The position numbers and the translations under genes are program-made. From contig JBAZCO010000005.1 in NCBI GenBank assembly GCA_041654915.1, positions 1 through 35,363 on the forward strand: 35,363 nt of DNA, given 5' to 3'. Positions within the stretch are counted from its first letter, which is position 1. Every line of letters begins with the position of its first letter. Source of the DNA: JBAZCO01 sp041654915 (GTDB lineage: Bacteria; Bacillota; Clostridia; Christensenellales; DTU072). Positions 15,397 through 23,328 of the stretch are shown in pieces. The notes under the pieces were generated by a model. It was given only the letters and a program-made list of their open reading frames with translations, was not told the origin of the DNA and made no database searches.

Positions 15397-16578
15397 TTAA
15401 GAACTCTTCACTTCTCTTTTGCTTTTGTTCACCTTATTTAGCTGTTCGGTCATAACAAACATAAGCACTGCAAAGATTATCAAGTACAAGGGATAAATAG
15501 CTATACTTATATGATTGGCAATCAGCCCAAACAGAGGCGGCATAAAAGTAACACCGATATATGCGCTTGCCATTTGTATACCTATTATTGCTTGAGAGTT
15601 CTCTTTACCAAAGTTAGCGGGGGTGGAGTGAATAATTGACGGGTAAATTGGTGCACATCCTAGCCCAATAATCACCAAGCCAACAAGTGCTGTTGCCGTA
15701 GGCACTCCTGGTATGCCCACCAATATTACCCCTGCCGTGACCACCCAAATACCATAGCGAATTAATCGCTTATCGCCCAATTTTTCCGAAATAAAGCCGC
15801 TTAAAAAGCGCCCAAAGGTGATACCTAAGTAAAATAATGAGGCATAGCTTGCCGCCGTTTCAACATTGACGCCTTTATATTCTACAAGATAGCTTGCCGC
15901 CCACAGCCCTGTCGTAGTTTCAAGGGCGCAATAACTAAAAAATGCAATAAGTATTAGCTTTACCCCTCTTATTTTAACAGCCTTCACAATGGTTAAAGTG
16001 GGGGCATCTTTTTTGCTCTCACTCTGCGTGTCATTCTTTTTCCATAATGGCAAACTAATAAAAAGCACCACTGTAAGCACTATTTGTATTATCGCTATCG
16101 TGCGATATCCCGAATTCCAACCCATACCCCTTGTTAAATAGTGGCTCATAATATAGGGGCTAACCGCCGCTCCTACTCCCCAAAAGCAGTGCAACCAACT
16201 CATATGCTTTGATGCATAATGTAGCGCCACATAGTTATTTAATGCCGCATCCACAGCACCTGCTCCCAAACCGTATGGGATTGCCCACAAACACAGCACC
16301 CAAAAAGAACGGGTAATTGAAAACCCAAATAGCGCTACTGCTGTCATCAGCACGCTTACTGCAGTAACTAAACCTGCGCCAAGTTTTTTGGTTAACCTGT
16401 TGGACATCAAGCTAGATACTATTGTACCGCCTGCGATAATCATCGTTACAATCCCCGCATAAGAAAGCGGCACATTAAACTGCGTATACATCACGGGCCA
16501 AGATGAGCCAAGAAGTGAGTCGGGAAGTCCCAAACTAATAAACGCTATATAAATTATCGCAAGAAGTAGTGAAAACAT
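15397..16578 (-). CDS. Major facilitator superfamily transporter
   Basis: A 393-residue protein with about 12 transmembrane helices and a short central hydrophilic loop (near KKNDTQSESKKDAPT). The loop between helices 2 and 3 (SNRLTKKLGAG) resembles MFS motif A. The stretch GLGAGAVDAALNNYVA followed by SWLHCFWGVGAAVSP is typical of the FucP/COG0738-like group, which includes sugar permeases and uncharacterised exporters. AGAGG precedes the ATG. The neighbouring SDR gene is separated by a hairpin, so linkage is loose. Substrate unknown. Confidence 0.88.
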   Translation of the reverse strand: MFSLLLAIIYIAFISLGLPDSLLGSSWPVMYTQFNVPLSYAGIVTMIIAGGTIVSSLMSNRLTKKLGAGLVTAVSVLMTAVALFGFSITRSFWVLCLWAIPYGLGAGAVDAALNNYVALHYASKHMSWLHCFWGVGAAVSPYIMSHYLTRGMGWNSGYRTIAIIQIVLTVVLFISLPLWKKNDTQSESKKDAPTLTIVKAVKIRGVKLILIAFFSYCALETTTGLWAASYLVEYKGVNVETAASYASLFYLGITFGRFLSGFISEKLGDKRLIRYGIWVVTAGVILVGIPGVPTATALVGLVIIGLGCAPIYPSIIHSTPANFGKENSQAIIGIQMASAYIGVTFMPPLFGLIANHISIAIYPLYLIIFAVLMFVMTEQLNKVNKSKREVKSS

Positions 16579-16621
16579 TTAGCCTCTTTGTTGTATTTGT
16601 TGATTTTTTAAAATAATAATG

Positions 16622-16683
16622 GCCGTCCCTTGTCCTAAGCGGTTTACTTATCCGACTATATAAGGAGTTGGGACGGCTTTTTT
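16622..16683 (-). terminator. Hairpin between the SDR and MFS genes
   Basis: GCCGTCCC (16622-16629) pairs with GGGACGGC (16670-16677), followed by six T on the + strand. On the minus strand, along which both neighbours run, a T-rich but interrupted tract follows. It probably ends the SDR transcript. Confidence 0.7.
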
Positions 16684-16707
16684 GTTAGTTACACGGGTCT
16701 TTAAAGT

Positions 16708-17466
16708 TTAGATAGCTGTATAGCCGCCGTCTACCGATATATTTTGCCCCGTCACATAGGACGCTTCCTCGCTAGCAAGGAAAATAGCCGCTGCATTAAG
16801 TTCGCCCTCTCTGCCATAGCGACCAAGCGGAACGGTGGCTTTCATAAAGTTGGTAAACGCCTCGGTATTTAGCACATCAACAGTTAGCTCTGTTTCAAAA
16901 TAGCCAGGGCTGATTGTGTTGCAAGTCACATTATATTTAGCAAGTTCTGCGGCAACTGCTCTAGTAAAGTTTATCACGCCGCCCTTTGATGCGTGATACG
17001 AAACCGTACCCATTACAGTATTGCCAACCTGCCCGTAAATAGATGCGATATTTATAATTCTGCCGTATTCTTTTTCTACCATATATTTAGCAAACGCTCT
17101 GGTAACCTTAAATACGCTTGATAGGTCAACTTCCATAGTGAAGTCCCATTCCTCATCTGTCATATCAATAACGCCTGCATTTTTAGATGCGCCCGCATTA
17201 TTTACAAGAATATCCACCTTGCCATAATACTTTATTGCCTCTTCTGCAGCTTTGTTTACCGCCTCCGTATTGGTGACATCGCATTGGATAGGCAAGCACC
17301 TAACACCAAGCGCTCTAATTTTTTCTGCAACTTCTTGCAGTCTATCCATTCTCCTGGCCATAATAACCAAGTCTGCTCCTTGTTTAGCAAACCCTGTTGC
17401 CATCTGGACTCCTAGCCCCGACGACGCACCTGTAACAACTGCAACACGACCTTGTAAATTAAACAT
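16708..17466 (-). CDS. Short-chain dehydrogenase/reductase (SDR)
   Basis: This 252-residue classical SDR has the cofactor motif TGASSGLG (12-19), NNAG (89-92), catalytic Ser142, Tyr157 and Lys161 (YHASK), and PGY after the active site. The Asn of the usual catalytic tetrad (VNLxxVF) is Asp114 (VDLSSVF), as in some gluconate/keto-gluconate dehydrogenase-like members. AR-R at 38-41 favours NADP(H). It most resembles FabG- or gluconate 5-dehydrogenase-like oxidoreductases; substrate open. ATG at 17466 is used, with AAGGAG 8 nt away; an adjacent TTG (17469) is less likely. It has its own promoter. Confidence 0.9.
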   Translation of the reverse strand: MFNLQGRVAVVTGASSGLGVQMATGFAKQGADLVIMARRMDRLQEVAEKIRALGVRCLPIQCDVTNTEAVNKAAEEAIKYYGKVDILVNNAGASKNAGVIDMTDEEWDFTMEVDLSSVFKVTRAFAKYMVEKEYGRIINIASIYGQVGNTVMGTVSYHASKGGVINFTRAVAAELAKYNVTCNTISPGYFETELTVDVLNTEAFTNFMKATVPLGRYGREGELNAAAIFLASEEASYVTGQNISVDGGYTAI

Positions 17467-17505
17467 CAAAAAATCTCCTTTTAAAAGTGGTTTTTATACA
17501 CTTAA

Positions 17506-17534
17506 ATTATACCAAATTATTCATTTATCGGCAA
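17506..17534 (-). promoter_or_regulatory. Promoter of the SDR gene
   Basis: Minus strand TTGCCG (17534-17529), 17-nt spacer, TATAAT (17511-17506), about 40 nt before the ATG. Confidence 0.7.
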
Positions 17535-17630
17535 GCAAAAACCTAGCGAAAGCGCACAAATTAACAACCACCAGCAACACAAAATATCACAGGTTTTAAA
17601 ATAAAATAATTGAATTAAAGTTAACCTTTC

Positions 17631-18692
17631 TTAAATCGGCTCACACTTAACATAATGCAAATATTCAACAGTTTTGTTTGCCAAAATATTTCGATTTTTT
17701 TCAACATCTGCTTGATATCTCTTATATCTTTGTGTAAAACAACCATATTCCCCACGCAAAGATAGAATTTCTTTTATGTCGTCACAGGAAAGTAGTCCTT
17801 CGTTATTATAACTTACGAATATATACTTTGCTTTAATGTTTTTTATTAAATCTATAAACTCTTGTTTAACTTTTTGTTTTGAGCAATACTTTGAAGTTAT
17901 ATTGTCAACCCTTAACCCAGTTTTTCCTTTTATTTTAGGGTTGTCATATTTAGCTATCGTTTCAAGCAAGTGGTAATTTGCAGAATATTGCCTGTGATTA
18001 TATGGAGGGTCAATATAAACGATATCCGCATAAATATCCTTTACCAAGTCATTAGCATCTTTATTACAAACAATGTGTGCATGCTTGTTTTTATACAATA
18101 CTTGTGGCTTTAGGGTAAATAAGCTACTTGCCGACCTCTTGACTTTTTTCAAAAATGCACCGTATACGGAAGCGGTATTGGCAACCTTATCAACACTTTC
18201 TAACAATGAGGCTATCAAAAACCAGTATTCATTTTCATTAATACTACTATTAGTTTTCCACTCCTCAATTTTTGAACGAATAGCATCACATTTTTTTGCA
18301 TTTTCGTCGGTAAAATATTGGCGAGGTTCTTTATCTTTTGTCCCCCCTAAAGCATAATTTTTATAAATAAAGCCTTCTACCTGCGGGATATTGTTAAGGT
18401 ATTGACAAACAACTTCGTTTTTCTCCTTGGTTTCTTGTAAGCCTGAAACTATGTTTGTCAAGCCGTCAAACTTTAGAATCATATGATTGCCAATTAGATG
18501 CTTGTTTAATGCGTAGCTATAATATTGTATATCATTTGAAATCACCTTAAAGCCCTTTTGCTTAAAACGAAGTCCGACAACACCCGTCCCAGCAAAAAGG
18601 TCACAAAACACACCTTCTTTTATATTGGCAACCTTGCTAATAGATGAATACAAAAAATCTAACAGCGAATGCTTGCTACCGATATAATTCAT
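17631..18692 (-). CDS. D12-class DNA adenine N6-methyltransferase
   Basis: This 353-residue protein shows motif X NYIGSKHSLL (2-11), AdoMet motif I CDLFAGTGVVG (30-40) and catalytic motif IV DPPY (228-231) followed by NHRQY, the hallmarks of D12-class adenine-N6 methyltransferases. It is the last gene of a restriction-modification operon, overlapping the HNH nuclease gene by 4 bp. Its sequence is clearly richer in A/T than the chromosome around it. It should protect one strand of the recognition site, the second methyltransferase covering the other. Confidence 0.93.
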   Translation of the reverse strand: MNYIGSKHSLLDFLYSSISKVANIKEGVFCDLFAGTGVVGLRFKQKGFKVISNDIQYYSYALNKHLIGNHMILKFDGLTNIVSGLQETKEKNEVVCQYLNNIPQVEGFIYKNYALGGTKDKEPRQYFTDENAKKCDAIRSKIEEWKTNSSINENEYWFLIASLLESVDKVANTASVYGAFLKKVKRSASSLFTLKPQVLYKNKHAHIVCNKDANDLVKDIYADIVYIDPPYNHRQYSANYHLLETIAKYDNPKIKGKTGLRVDNITSKYCSKQKVKQEFIDLIKNIKAKYIFVSYNNEGLLSCDDIKEILSLRGEYGCFTQRYKRYQADVEKNRNILANKTVEYLHYVKCEPI

Positions 18693-19363
18693 TGGTCATC
18701 ATCTCCATATAATTTTTTCATTATATCAATAGTGACTTCGCTTGCAATTTTTTTAACACTTTCTTTTCTATATGCAACGGGGTCATATTGATAGCAGCCA
18801 TTGCATCCAAGTTCTTCATCCCAGATTTCATCACCTTTATAAAATGAATAAGGGTTGCCTTTTATATTTTTTGCATTCCAACGCCTATTTGTTGCCTTGC
18901 AGCGTTTGCAAATTTGTCGCTTTATATCGTTTGCCGCCTTACAAAGTGGTTGAAAATCTTGAATTTTTTGTGTTTTTAAATTAGAAACAGATTCGCTCAT
19001 TTTTCTGCCTTCTTTGTGGTCTATTTCGATTTGCACATTAGCAGATTTTCCATTTACTCCTAGCATAACGCAGTTTTTATTTCTATAATGCAACCTAATA
19101 TCACGCCGAATTTGTTGATTAAAAGACCCGTTTGTGTTCAATCCATTTAATCTGACACGGTCTATACGGTTGCCTATTGTTATTGATTTATCAAACTCAA
19201 TTATATATTTCTTTGCAAGGCTACCGTCACGGCGAGCCCAGTCAGCCCCATTTCCAAATACCAATGAGCCATATTTACCAGTAAATTCATCAATACTTAC
19301 CCAACGGCTAACACCGTTTTCATCAGGATTTGCAAGTTCTAAAAATAATTTATTCTTTGTCAT
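18689..19363 (-). CDS. HNH restriction endonuclease (type II)
   Basis: A 224-residue protein between two DNA methyltransferase genes, overlapping both by 4 bp. The HNH core is visible: IEIDHKEGR with D115-H116, then LCKAAND (C141, N145). It is interlaced with a likely zinc site from CKRC (152-155) and CNGC (187-190). The N-terminal ~95 residues, including the WVSIDEFTGKYGSL stretch, probably recognise DNA. Genetic position and HNH fold make it the restriction enzyme. Two methyltransferases suggest an asymmetric (type IIS-like) site; the site itself cannot be deduced. Confidence 0.85.
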   Translation of the reverse strand: MTKNKLFLELANPDENGVSRWVSIDEFTGKYGSLVFGNGADWARRDGSLAKKYIIEFDKSITIGNRIDRVRLNGLNTNGSFNQQIRRDIRLHYRNKNCVMLGVNGKSANVQIEIDHKEGRKMSESVSNLKTQKIQDFQPLCKAANDIKRQICKRCKATNRRWNAKNIKGNPYSFYKGDEIWDEELGCNGCYQYDPVAYRKESVKKIASEVTIDIMKKLYGDDDQ

Positions 19364-20148
19364 TTCTTTTCATTCTTTTTAAATATCAGTATGTATTCGT
19401 GCTTGAAAATATAATAATCACTCGTCAATGCCCTATATCGCCATATTTGTTCTTTATCTTTTTTTGCTCTATTGCCACACATGTTTTTCACAACTATGCT
19501 TTTTAGTGTTAGCCCAAGGCTTTTTGCATCCTCTAGTAAATAAAAACCAAGAGGTATCCATTCTGCATTTTGATATAAGTCGCCAATTACAATAGCCAAA
19601 TATCTGTTGTTTTCTAATATATTTATAGTATTCGATAAGACTTCTTTAAATTTTTCTCTAAATTCATTTAGCGAGGTAGAATTGGACAAATCTCTAACAG
19701 ATTCACTAAATTTAATAATATTATGATAGGGAGGATGTAGAATGGCAAATTGCGCCCTTTCTTTGCCATTTAATTTTAGCATTTTTTTAACATGTTCAAA
19801 AGTTTGCTTATCTGTACTATCGCCAAATAACAAGTTGTCTTTATGGGTACTAAGCTTTTCTTTTATATATTCAATGAGATTTTGTTGAATATCTATACCA
19901 ATAAAATTCCGCTCCAAAGCTTGCGCTTCATAAACAGTAGTTCCACTCCCGACAAATGGATCAAAAACAATATCTCCTTTTTTTGTGTAACGCTTTATGA
20001 GTTGCCTTGGCACTTGGGGAACAAAATTACCATGGAAAAAGCCATCGTGTTTGCCGTTGTTATCACGATTATTAAAAATCCACAGACTACCTGTTTCTAT
20101 ATCAGAGTCTTTCCAATCGACTAAATCAATGTCATTAAACTTTGGCAA
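19360..20148 (-). CDS. Site-specific DNA methyltransferase (N4-cytosine/N6-adenine type)
   Basis: This 262-residue enzyme has AdoMet motif I FDPFVGSGTT (62-71) preceded by FHGNFVPQVPRQLI. The catalytic motif reads HPPY (138-141), a known variant of DPPY/SPPY. Motif order (IV after I) differs from the common beta-class order. It starts with TTG at 20148; the in-frame codon two triplets upstream is a stop, no ATG lies near the N-terminus, and GAGGTG is about 6 nt upstream, so TTG is well supported. First gene of the operon, with a 4-bp overlap to the nuclease gene. Confidence 0.88.
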   Translation of the reverse strand: MPKFNDIDLVDWKDSDIETGSLWIFNNRDNNGKHDGFFHGNFVPQVPRQLIKRYTKKGDIVFDPFVGSGTTVYEAQALERNFIGIDIQQNLIEYIKEKLSTHKDNLLFGDSTDKQTFEHVKKMLKLNGKERAQFAILHPPYHNIIKFSESVRDLSNSTSLNEFREKFKEVLSNTINILENNRYLAIVIGDLYQNAEWIPLGFYLLEDAKSLGLTLKSIVVKNMCGNRAKKDKEQIWRYRALTSDYYIFKHEYILIFKKNEKK

Positions 20149-20174
20149 GCGTTACACCTCATTATCTAGTAAAT

Positions 20175-20203
20175 ATTTTAGCATAAACATAGGTTTTTTG
20201 CAA
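20175..20203 (-). promoter_or_regulatory. Promoter of the restriction-modification operon
   Basis: Minus strand TTGCAA (20203-20198), 17 nt, TAAAAT (20180-20175) with an extended TGC. It lies 27 nt upstream of the TTG start. No controller (C) protein gene is present. Confidence 0.65.
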
Positions 20204-20224
20204 CTATATCATTTGCGCTCCTGA

Positions 20225-20995
20225 TTACTCAAATAAATAACTTGTCATGGATAGTGAACCCATAACACAACTGTCGTTATATACAGTTATTTTGTCGTCC
20301 TTGTCGGCTGCGCCCAATATATATAGTATTGGGTTAAAGTGGTCGGTTATTGGTACGGCTAGTTTGGCTGTTTCGCCCAAACTCTGATAGTTAATGATAT
20401 TGTCATGATTGCCGCTCATAATATTTTCCTTTATAAAAGCGTCAAACCTGTGCGCCCAATCAAAACCGTTATCCCCCATACCCCAATTAACTAGCTTCAA
20501 GTTATGCACAATGTTCCCTGTGCCAAACAGTAGCACTCCTTGCTCTCTAAACTGTTTTAGTTCCATTCCAATACGGTAGTGTACCTCTGGGGGTGCTAAC
20601 GCATCTATGCTTATTTGGAATACCGGAATATCTCTTTCGGGATACATATGTACAAGAACGGACCAAGTGCCGTGGTCTATCCCCCACGAATTATCAAACA
20701 CACTCTCCTTACTTATCAATCTCTTTGCCTCGGCAGCAAGAGCAGGGCTTCCTGGTGGGCTATAAACAATTTCGTATAATTTTTGAGGGAATCCGTACAT
20801 ATCGTATATGGTTTTTGGGTTGTCCTCGTTCATTATCTTAGTACCCTTTGTGTACCAATGGGCAGATATAGATATTATCGCTTTGGGCTTAGGCACATCC
20901 TTTACCATCTCTTTCCAACCCCTCGTGTAGCGGTTGTCCTCAATGGCATTCATTGGTGAGCCGTGTCCTGCAAACATCATAGGCATCTTTGTCAT
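20225..20995 (-). CDS. ygiD: DODA-type extradiol aromatic ring-opening dioxygenase family protein
   Basis: This 256-residue LigB/YgiD-family protein is related to 4,5-DOPA extradiol dioxygenases. Likely metal-ligand and active-site His lie in GHGSPM (H11), ISAHWYT (H46), GIDHGTW (H108) and TDHFNP (about 226). AAGGAG is 9 nt upstream of the ATG. Its former operon partner just upstream is a truncated FrnE/DsbA-like gene. An oxygen-dependent enzyme in a probable anaerobe is odd; the family occurs in many Clostridia with unknown substrates, so the physiological reaction is uncertain. The symbol is by homology to E. coli. Confidence 0.88.
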   Translation of the reverse strand: MTKMPMMFAGHGSPMNAIEDNRYTRGWKEMVKDVPKPKAIISISAHWYTKGTKIMNEDNPKTIYDMYGFPQKLYEIVYSPPGSPALAAEAKRLISKESVFDNSWGIDHGTWSVLVHMYPERDIPVFQISIDALAPPEVHYRIGMELKQFREQGVLLFGTGNIVHNLKLVNWGMGDNGFDWAHRFDAFIKENIMSGNHDNIINYQSLGETAKLAVPITDHFNPILYILGAADKDDKITVYNDSCVMGSLSMTSYLFE

Positions 20996-21022
20996 TGCTC
21001 TACGCTCCTTTTTATCAGACGG

Positions 21023-21250
21023 TTATTTTGTCGATATTACAGCTTTTTCCAGCATTTCTCTGATAATTTCGGGGGGCTGTGCGCCAGAAAGAGAATATTT
21101 ATTGTCAATCAAAAAGAAAGGCACAGAGGATACTCCTATTGAGCGGGACTCAAAAATGTCTTGCTTGACTTTATCTCCATAATCATTGCTGTCCTCCCTG
21201 CTGCAACTTCTCCGTTCAAATTCTAATTTATCGCTACAATAGCAATGTTT
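21023..21250 (-). pseudogene. Remnant (C-terminus) of a FrnE/DsbA-like oxidoreductase gene
   Basis: Minus strand from about 21190 down to the TAA at 21025-21023 encodes SNDYGDKVKQDIFESRS, IGVSSVPFFLIDNKYSLSGA and QPPEIIREMLEKA. This is the C-terminal part of the FrnE-like DsbA/thioredoxin-fold family, including its cis-Pro loop (SVPFF) and SGAQPPE motif. The N-terminal active-site half is missing: the frame runs back into sequence resembling an insertion-element end and stops at 21253-21251, with no start codon. The exact junction is uncertain (about 21150-21250). It would have been co-directional with the ygiD-like gene 28 bp downstream. Confidence 0.82.
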
Positions 21251-21257
21251 TTAGCCA

Positions 21258-21342
21258 ACATCCAACCGACCACACAACCTCAAGAAAGTCTAAAAAACAT
21301 CTAACCTGACCACTCACAAAGGCTGACATCTAACTTGACCAC
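21258..21342. mobile_element. Insertion-sequence end relic (IS21-like repeats?)
   Basis: Three related direct repeats, ACATCCAACCGACCAC (21258-21273), ACATCTAACCTGACCAC (21297-21313) and ACATCTAACTTGACCAC (21326-21342), sit next to the point where the FrnE-like gene is cut off. Several repeats of this length near one end recall IS21-family termini, where the transposase binds. No transposase gene remains. The family assignment is from memory of such ends and not certain. Confidence 0.5.
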
Positions 21343-21440
21343 TTGACTATCAAAAAGCGCCTTTATGGACTTGTTTCCGACGTGTGTGTACCGAAAAGGT
21401 AAGTCATTTGTGTTTCGTGTAGATTTGTATTCCAGTGATT

Positions 21441-21887
21441 TCAACTTTGTAGTGTGATATCCTTTTTAAAACAAATGATACGATTGGCTTCTTGAAAGCC
21501 GAATTTTATATGAAAAGCATAACTTTCTGCATTGCTAATTTCACAATCGCTGGCAAACTCAGTACAAGCATTATCTTTAGACCACAGTTCACAGTGTTGG
21601 AGCAATTGCGTAGCAATACCCTTATTTCGATAATTCTCCATTACAAAAACACCTTCTAAATAGCCAACCGGACTGCTGTCTGTACCTTCAACATAATCAT
21701 GCCGAAGTTGGCATTGTGCAAACCCGACAGGAATATCATTATCAAAATACAAAAAAAATACAGTCTCTTTATCTAAAATCAATTCTTTCATTTCCCGCCT
21801 TAGGTCATCAAATTCATTATCCGGCCATAGAAGGATTGCTAATTGCGTTATTGTTTTCAAATCGGATATCATTGCTTTTCTTAACAT
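21441..21887 (-). CDS. AAC(6')-like GNAT acetyltransferase
   Basis: A 148-residue GNAT protein closely patterned on aminoglycoside 6'-N-acetyltransferases: LWPD (20-23), GFAQCQLRHDYVEG (55-68), SSPVGYLEG (71-79), the acetyl-CoA loop YRNKGIA (86-92), and a C-terminal ASDCEISN...FHIKFGF segment. Such enzymes acetylate the 6'-amino group of kanamycin- or tobramycin-type drugs. Whether this one confers resistance or has another amine substrate is unknown. AGGAG precedes the ATG. It stands beside an insertion-element scar, consistent with acquisition. Confidence 0.85.
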   Translation of the reverse strand: MLRKAMISDLKTITQLAILLWPDNEFDDLRREMKELILDKETVFFLYFDNDIPVGFAQCQLRHDYVEGTDSSPVGYLEGVFVMENYRNKGIATQLLQHCELWSKDNACTEFASDCEISNAESYAFHIKFGFQEANRIICFKKDITLQS

Positions 21888-21927
21888 AAGTTTTTCTCCT
21901 ATTTTTTAAAAAATAAAACAGCTTACA

Positions 21928-23328
21928 TTACAGCCTTGTCATCAATACTACCGTCTCAACGTGTTTTGTTTGGGGGAACATATCGTAGGGGGTGATTGCG
22001 GTGGGGTGGTAACTGCTCAAGGCGGCAATGTCACGGGAAAGGGTTTTGGGATTGCAAGACAAGTATATTAGCGTGAGGTCTTTATGCAAGGGGAGCGTGT
22101 TGAGGGTGGCGGTTAGCTCGGGCGATAAGCCTTTGCGGGGCGGGTCTAAAAATATGATTATTTGCTTGCCATCTAAATATAAATTCTCGCTTGCTAGCAA
22201 CTTGGGGAGAGCTTCCGCCGCATCGCCGTTTATGTTGGTTGCCGTTAAATTGTTTTTAGCATATAGTGCGTTTGCATCTTGCACTGCCTCGGGGATTATC
22301 TCGATATTGTAAGTTTGGACTCCTGATTTTGCAAGTAGAGCGCCCAAAAGCCCGACTCCTGCATAACAGTCTATGAATATCGTGTTAGGATTGGGTTGGA
22401 TTATCTCTATTATTTGGGTATATATTTTATCTCTAATTTCATCGTTGACTTGAAAAAAGGATAGGGGATTTAGCGCAAGGGCGACTCCTCCGATACTAAG
22501 TGTTTGTTCCCCTTTTAGCACCTCTATTAGCTTATCTCCCATAACAATATTGTTTTGCTTTTTGTTAACGGATAGGCTTAATGTTACGGAAGGGAATGTT
22601 CTTTGTAATTGATTGGACAATAACTCAATACCATCCACCCCATCTCCGTTTATCACAAGTGTTACCGATAGCTTGTTGTCTATATAGCGGGCGGTCAGGT
22701 GGCGAAGTAGCCCTTTGCCGCTTTTTTCGTTATATACAGTTTGGGCGGTGCTGTTTGCAAAACCCAATACCATCCCGATAAGCTTATCCGCCCAATCGGC
22801 GTGGAGGTAGCACTTGGTTAAGGGAACAACATTGTGAGTGCCTGCTTTGAAAAACCCAAGTACAACTTTTCCGCTTTGTATGCCAAAGGGAAGTTGTATT
22901 TTATTGCGGTAATATAGGGGTTTAGAGGGGGCAACCTTGTCAACTTCCCCCGTGTAATTTGCATTCTTTTTTAAAATATTTATTAAGGTGCTTTGTTTGT
23001 AATCAAGCTGGGCGCTGTATTCAAGGTGCATAATATCGCAACCGCCGCACCTGCCAAACAGGGGGCAAATGGGGCGCACTCGTTGAGCGGATGAGGTGAT
23101 TGTTTTAATTAAAGATGCAAAAATTAACGACTTCTTTATGTGTTCCACCCTTGCAAGCACCCTCTCTTTAGGAAGTGCTTGCGGCAAAAACACGGTATAG
23201 TTCTCGTAATGCCCTATTCCCTCGCCGTTTGAACCTAAATCGTTTATATCAAGCTCTATTGTATCGCCTAATTTTATACAGCTGTCGCAAATAGCACTTT
23301 GAGGTTGTTTAGGTTTGGCTTTGGTCAT
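21928..23328 (-). CDS. rlmD: 23S rRNA (uracil-C5)-methyltransferase, RlmD/RumA family
   Basis: A 466-residue AdoMet-dependent RNA methyltransferase. Order: TRAM domain (about 15-75), Fe-S cluster cysteines in CPLFGRCGGC (88-97, C-x5-C-x2-C) plus a later Cys (near LTKCYL), then a Rossmann-type domain with DCYAGVGLLG, DPPRKGL and the catalytic SCNPKTLSRD. It methylates C5 of a specific uridine in rRNA; Clostridia often have two or three paralogues, so the exact uridine is uncertain. The ATG at 23328 overlaps the esterase stop (ATGA), favouring coupling; an upstream in-frame GTG (23373) inside the esterase is less likely. Confidence 0.9.
   Translation of the reverse strand: MTKAKPKQPQSAICDSCIKLGDTIELDINDLGSNGEGIGHYENYTVFLPQALPKERVLARVEHIKKSLIFASLIKTITSSAQRVRPICPLFGRCGGCDIMHLEYSAQLDYKQSTLINILKKNANYTGEVDKVAPSKPLYYRNKIQLPFGIQSGKVVLGFFKAGTHNVVPLTKCYLHADWADKLIGMVLGFANSTAQTVYNEKSGKGLLRHLTARYIDNKLSVTLVINGDGVDGIELLSNQLQRTFPSVTLSLSVNKKQNNIVMGDKLIEVLKGEQTLSIGGVALALNPLSFFQVNDEIRDKIYTQIIEIIQPNPNTIFIDCYAGVGLLGALLAKSGVQTYNIEIIPEAVQDANALYAKNNLTATNINGDAAEALPKLLASENLYLDGKQIIIFLDPPRKGLSPELTATLNTLPLHKDLTLIYLSCNPKTLSRDIAALSSYHPTAITPYDMFPQTKHVETVVLMTRL

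Noticed and set aside
16622..16683. Riboswitch between SDR and MFS genes
   Set aside because: Only one simple hairpin with a T-run is present; no conserved riboswitch core is recognisable.
20934..21182. 82-codon plus-strand frame over the FrnE remnant
   Set aside because: The minus strand encodes recognisable FrnE C-terminal motifs; the plus frame has none.
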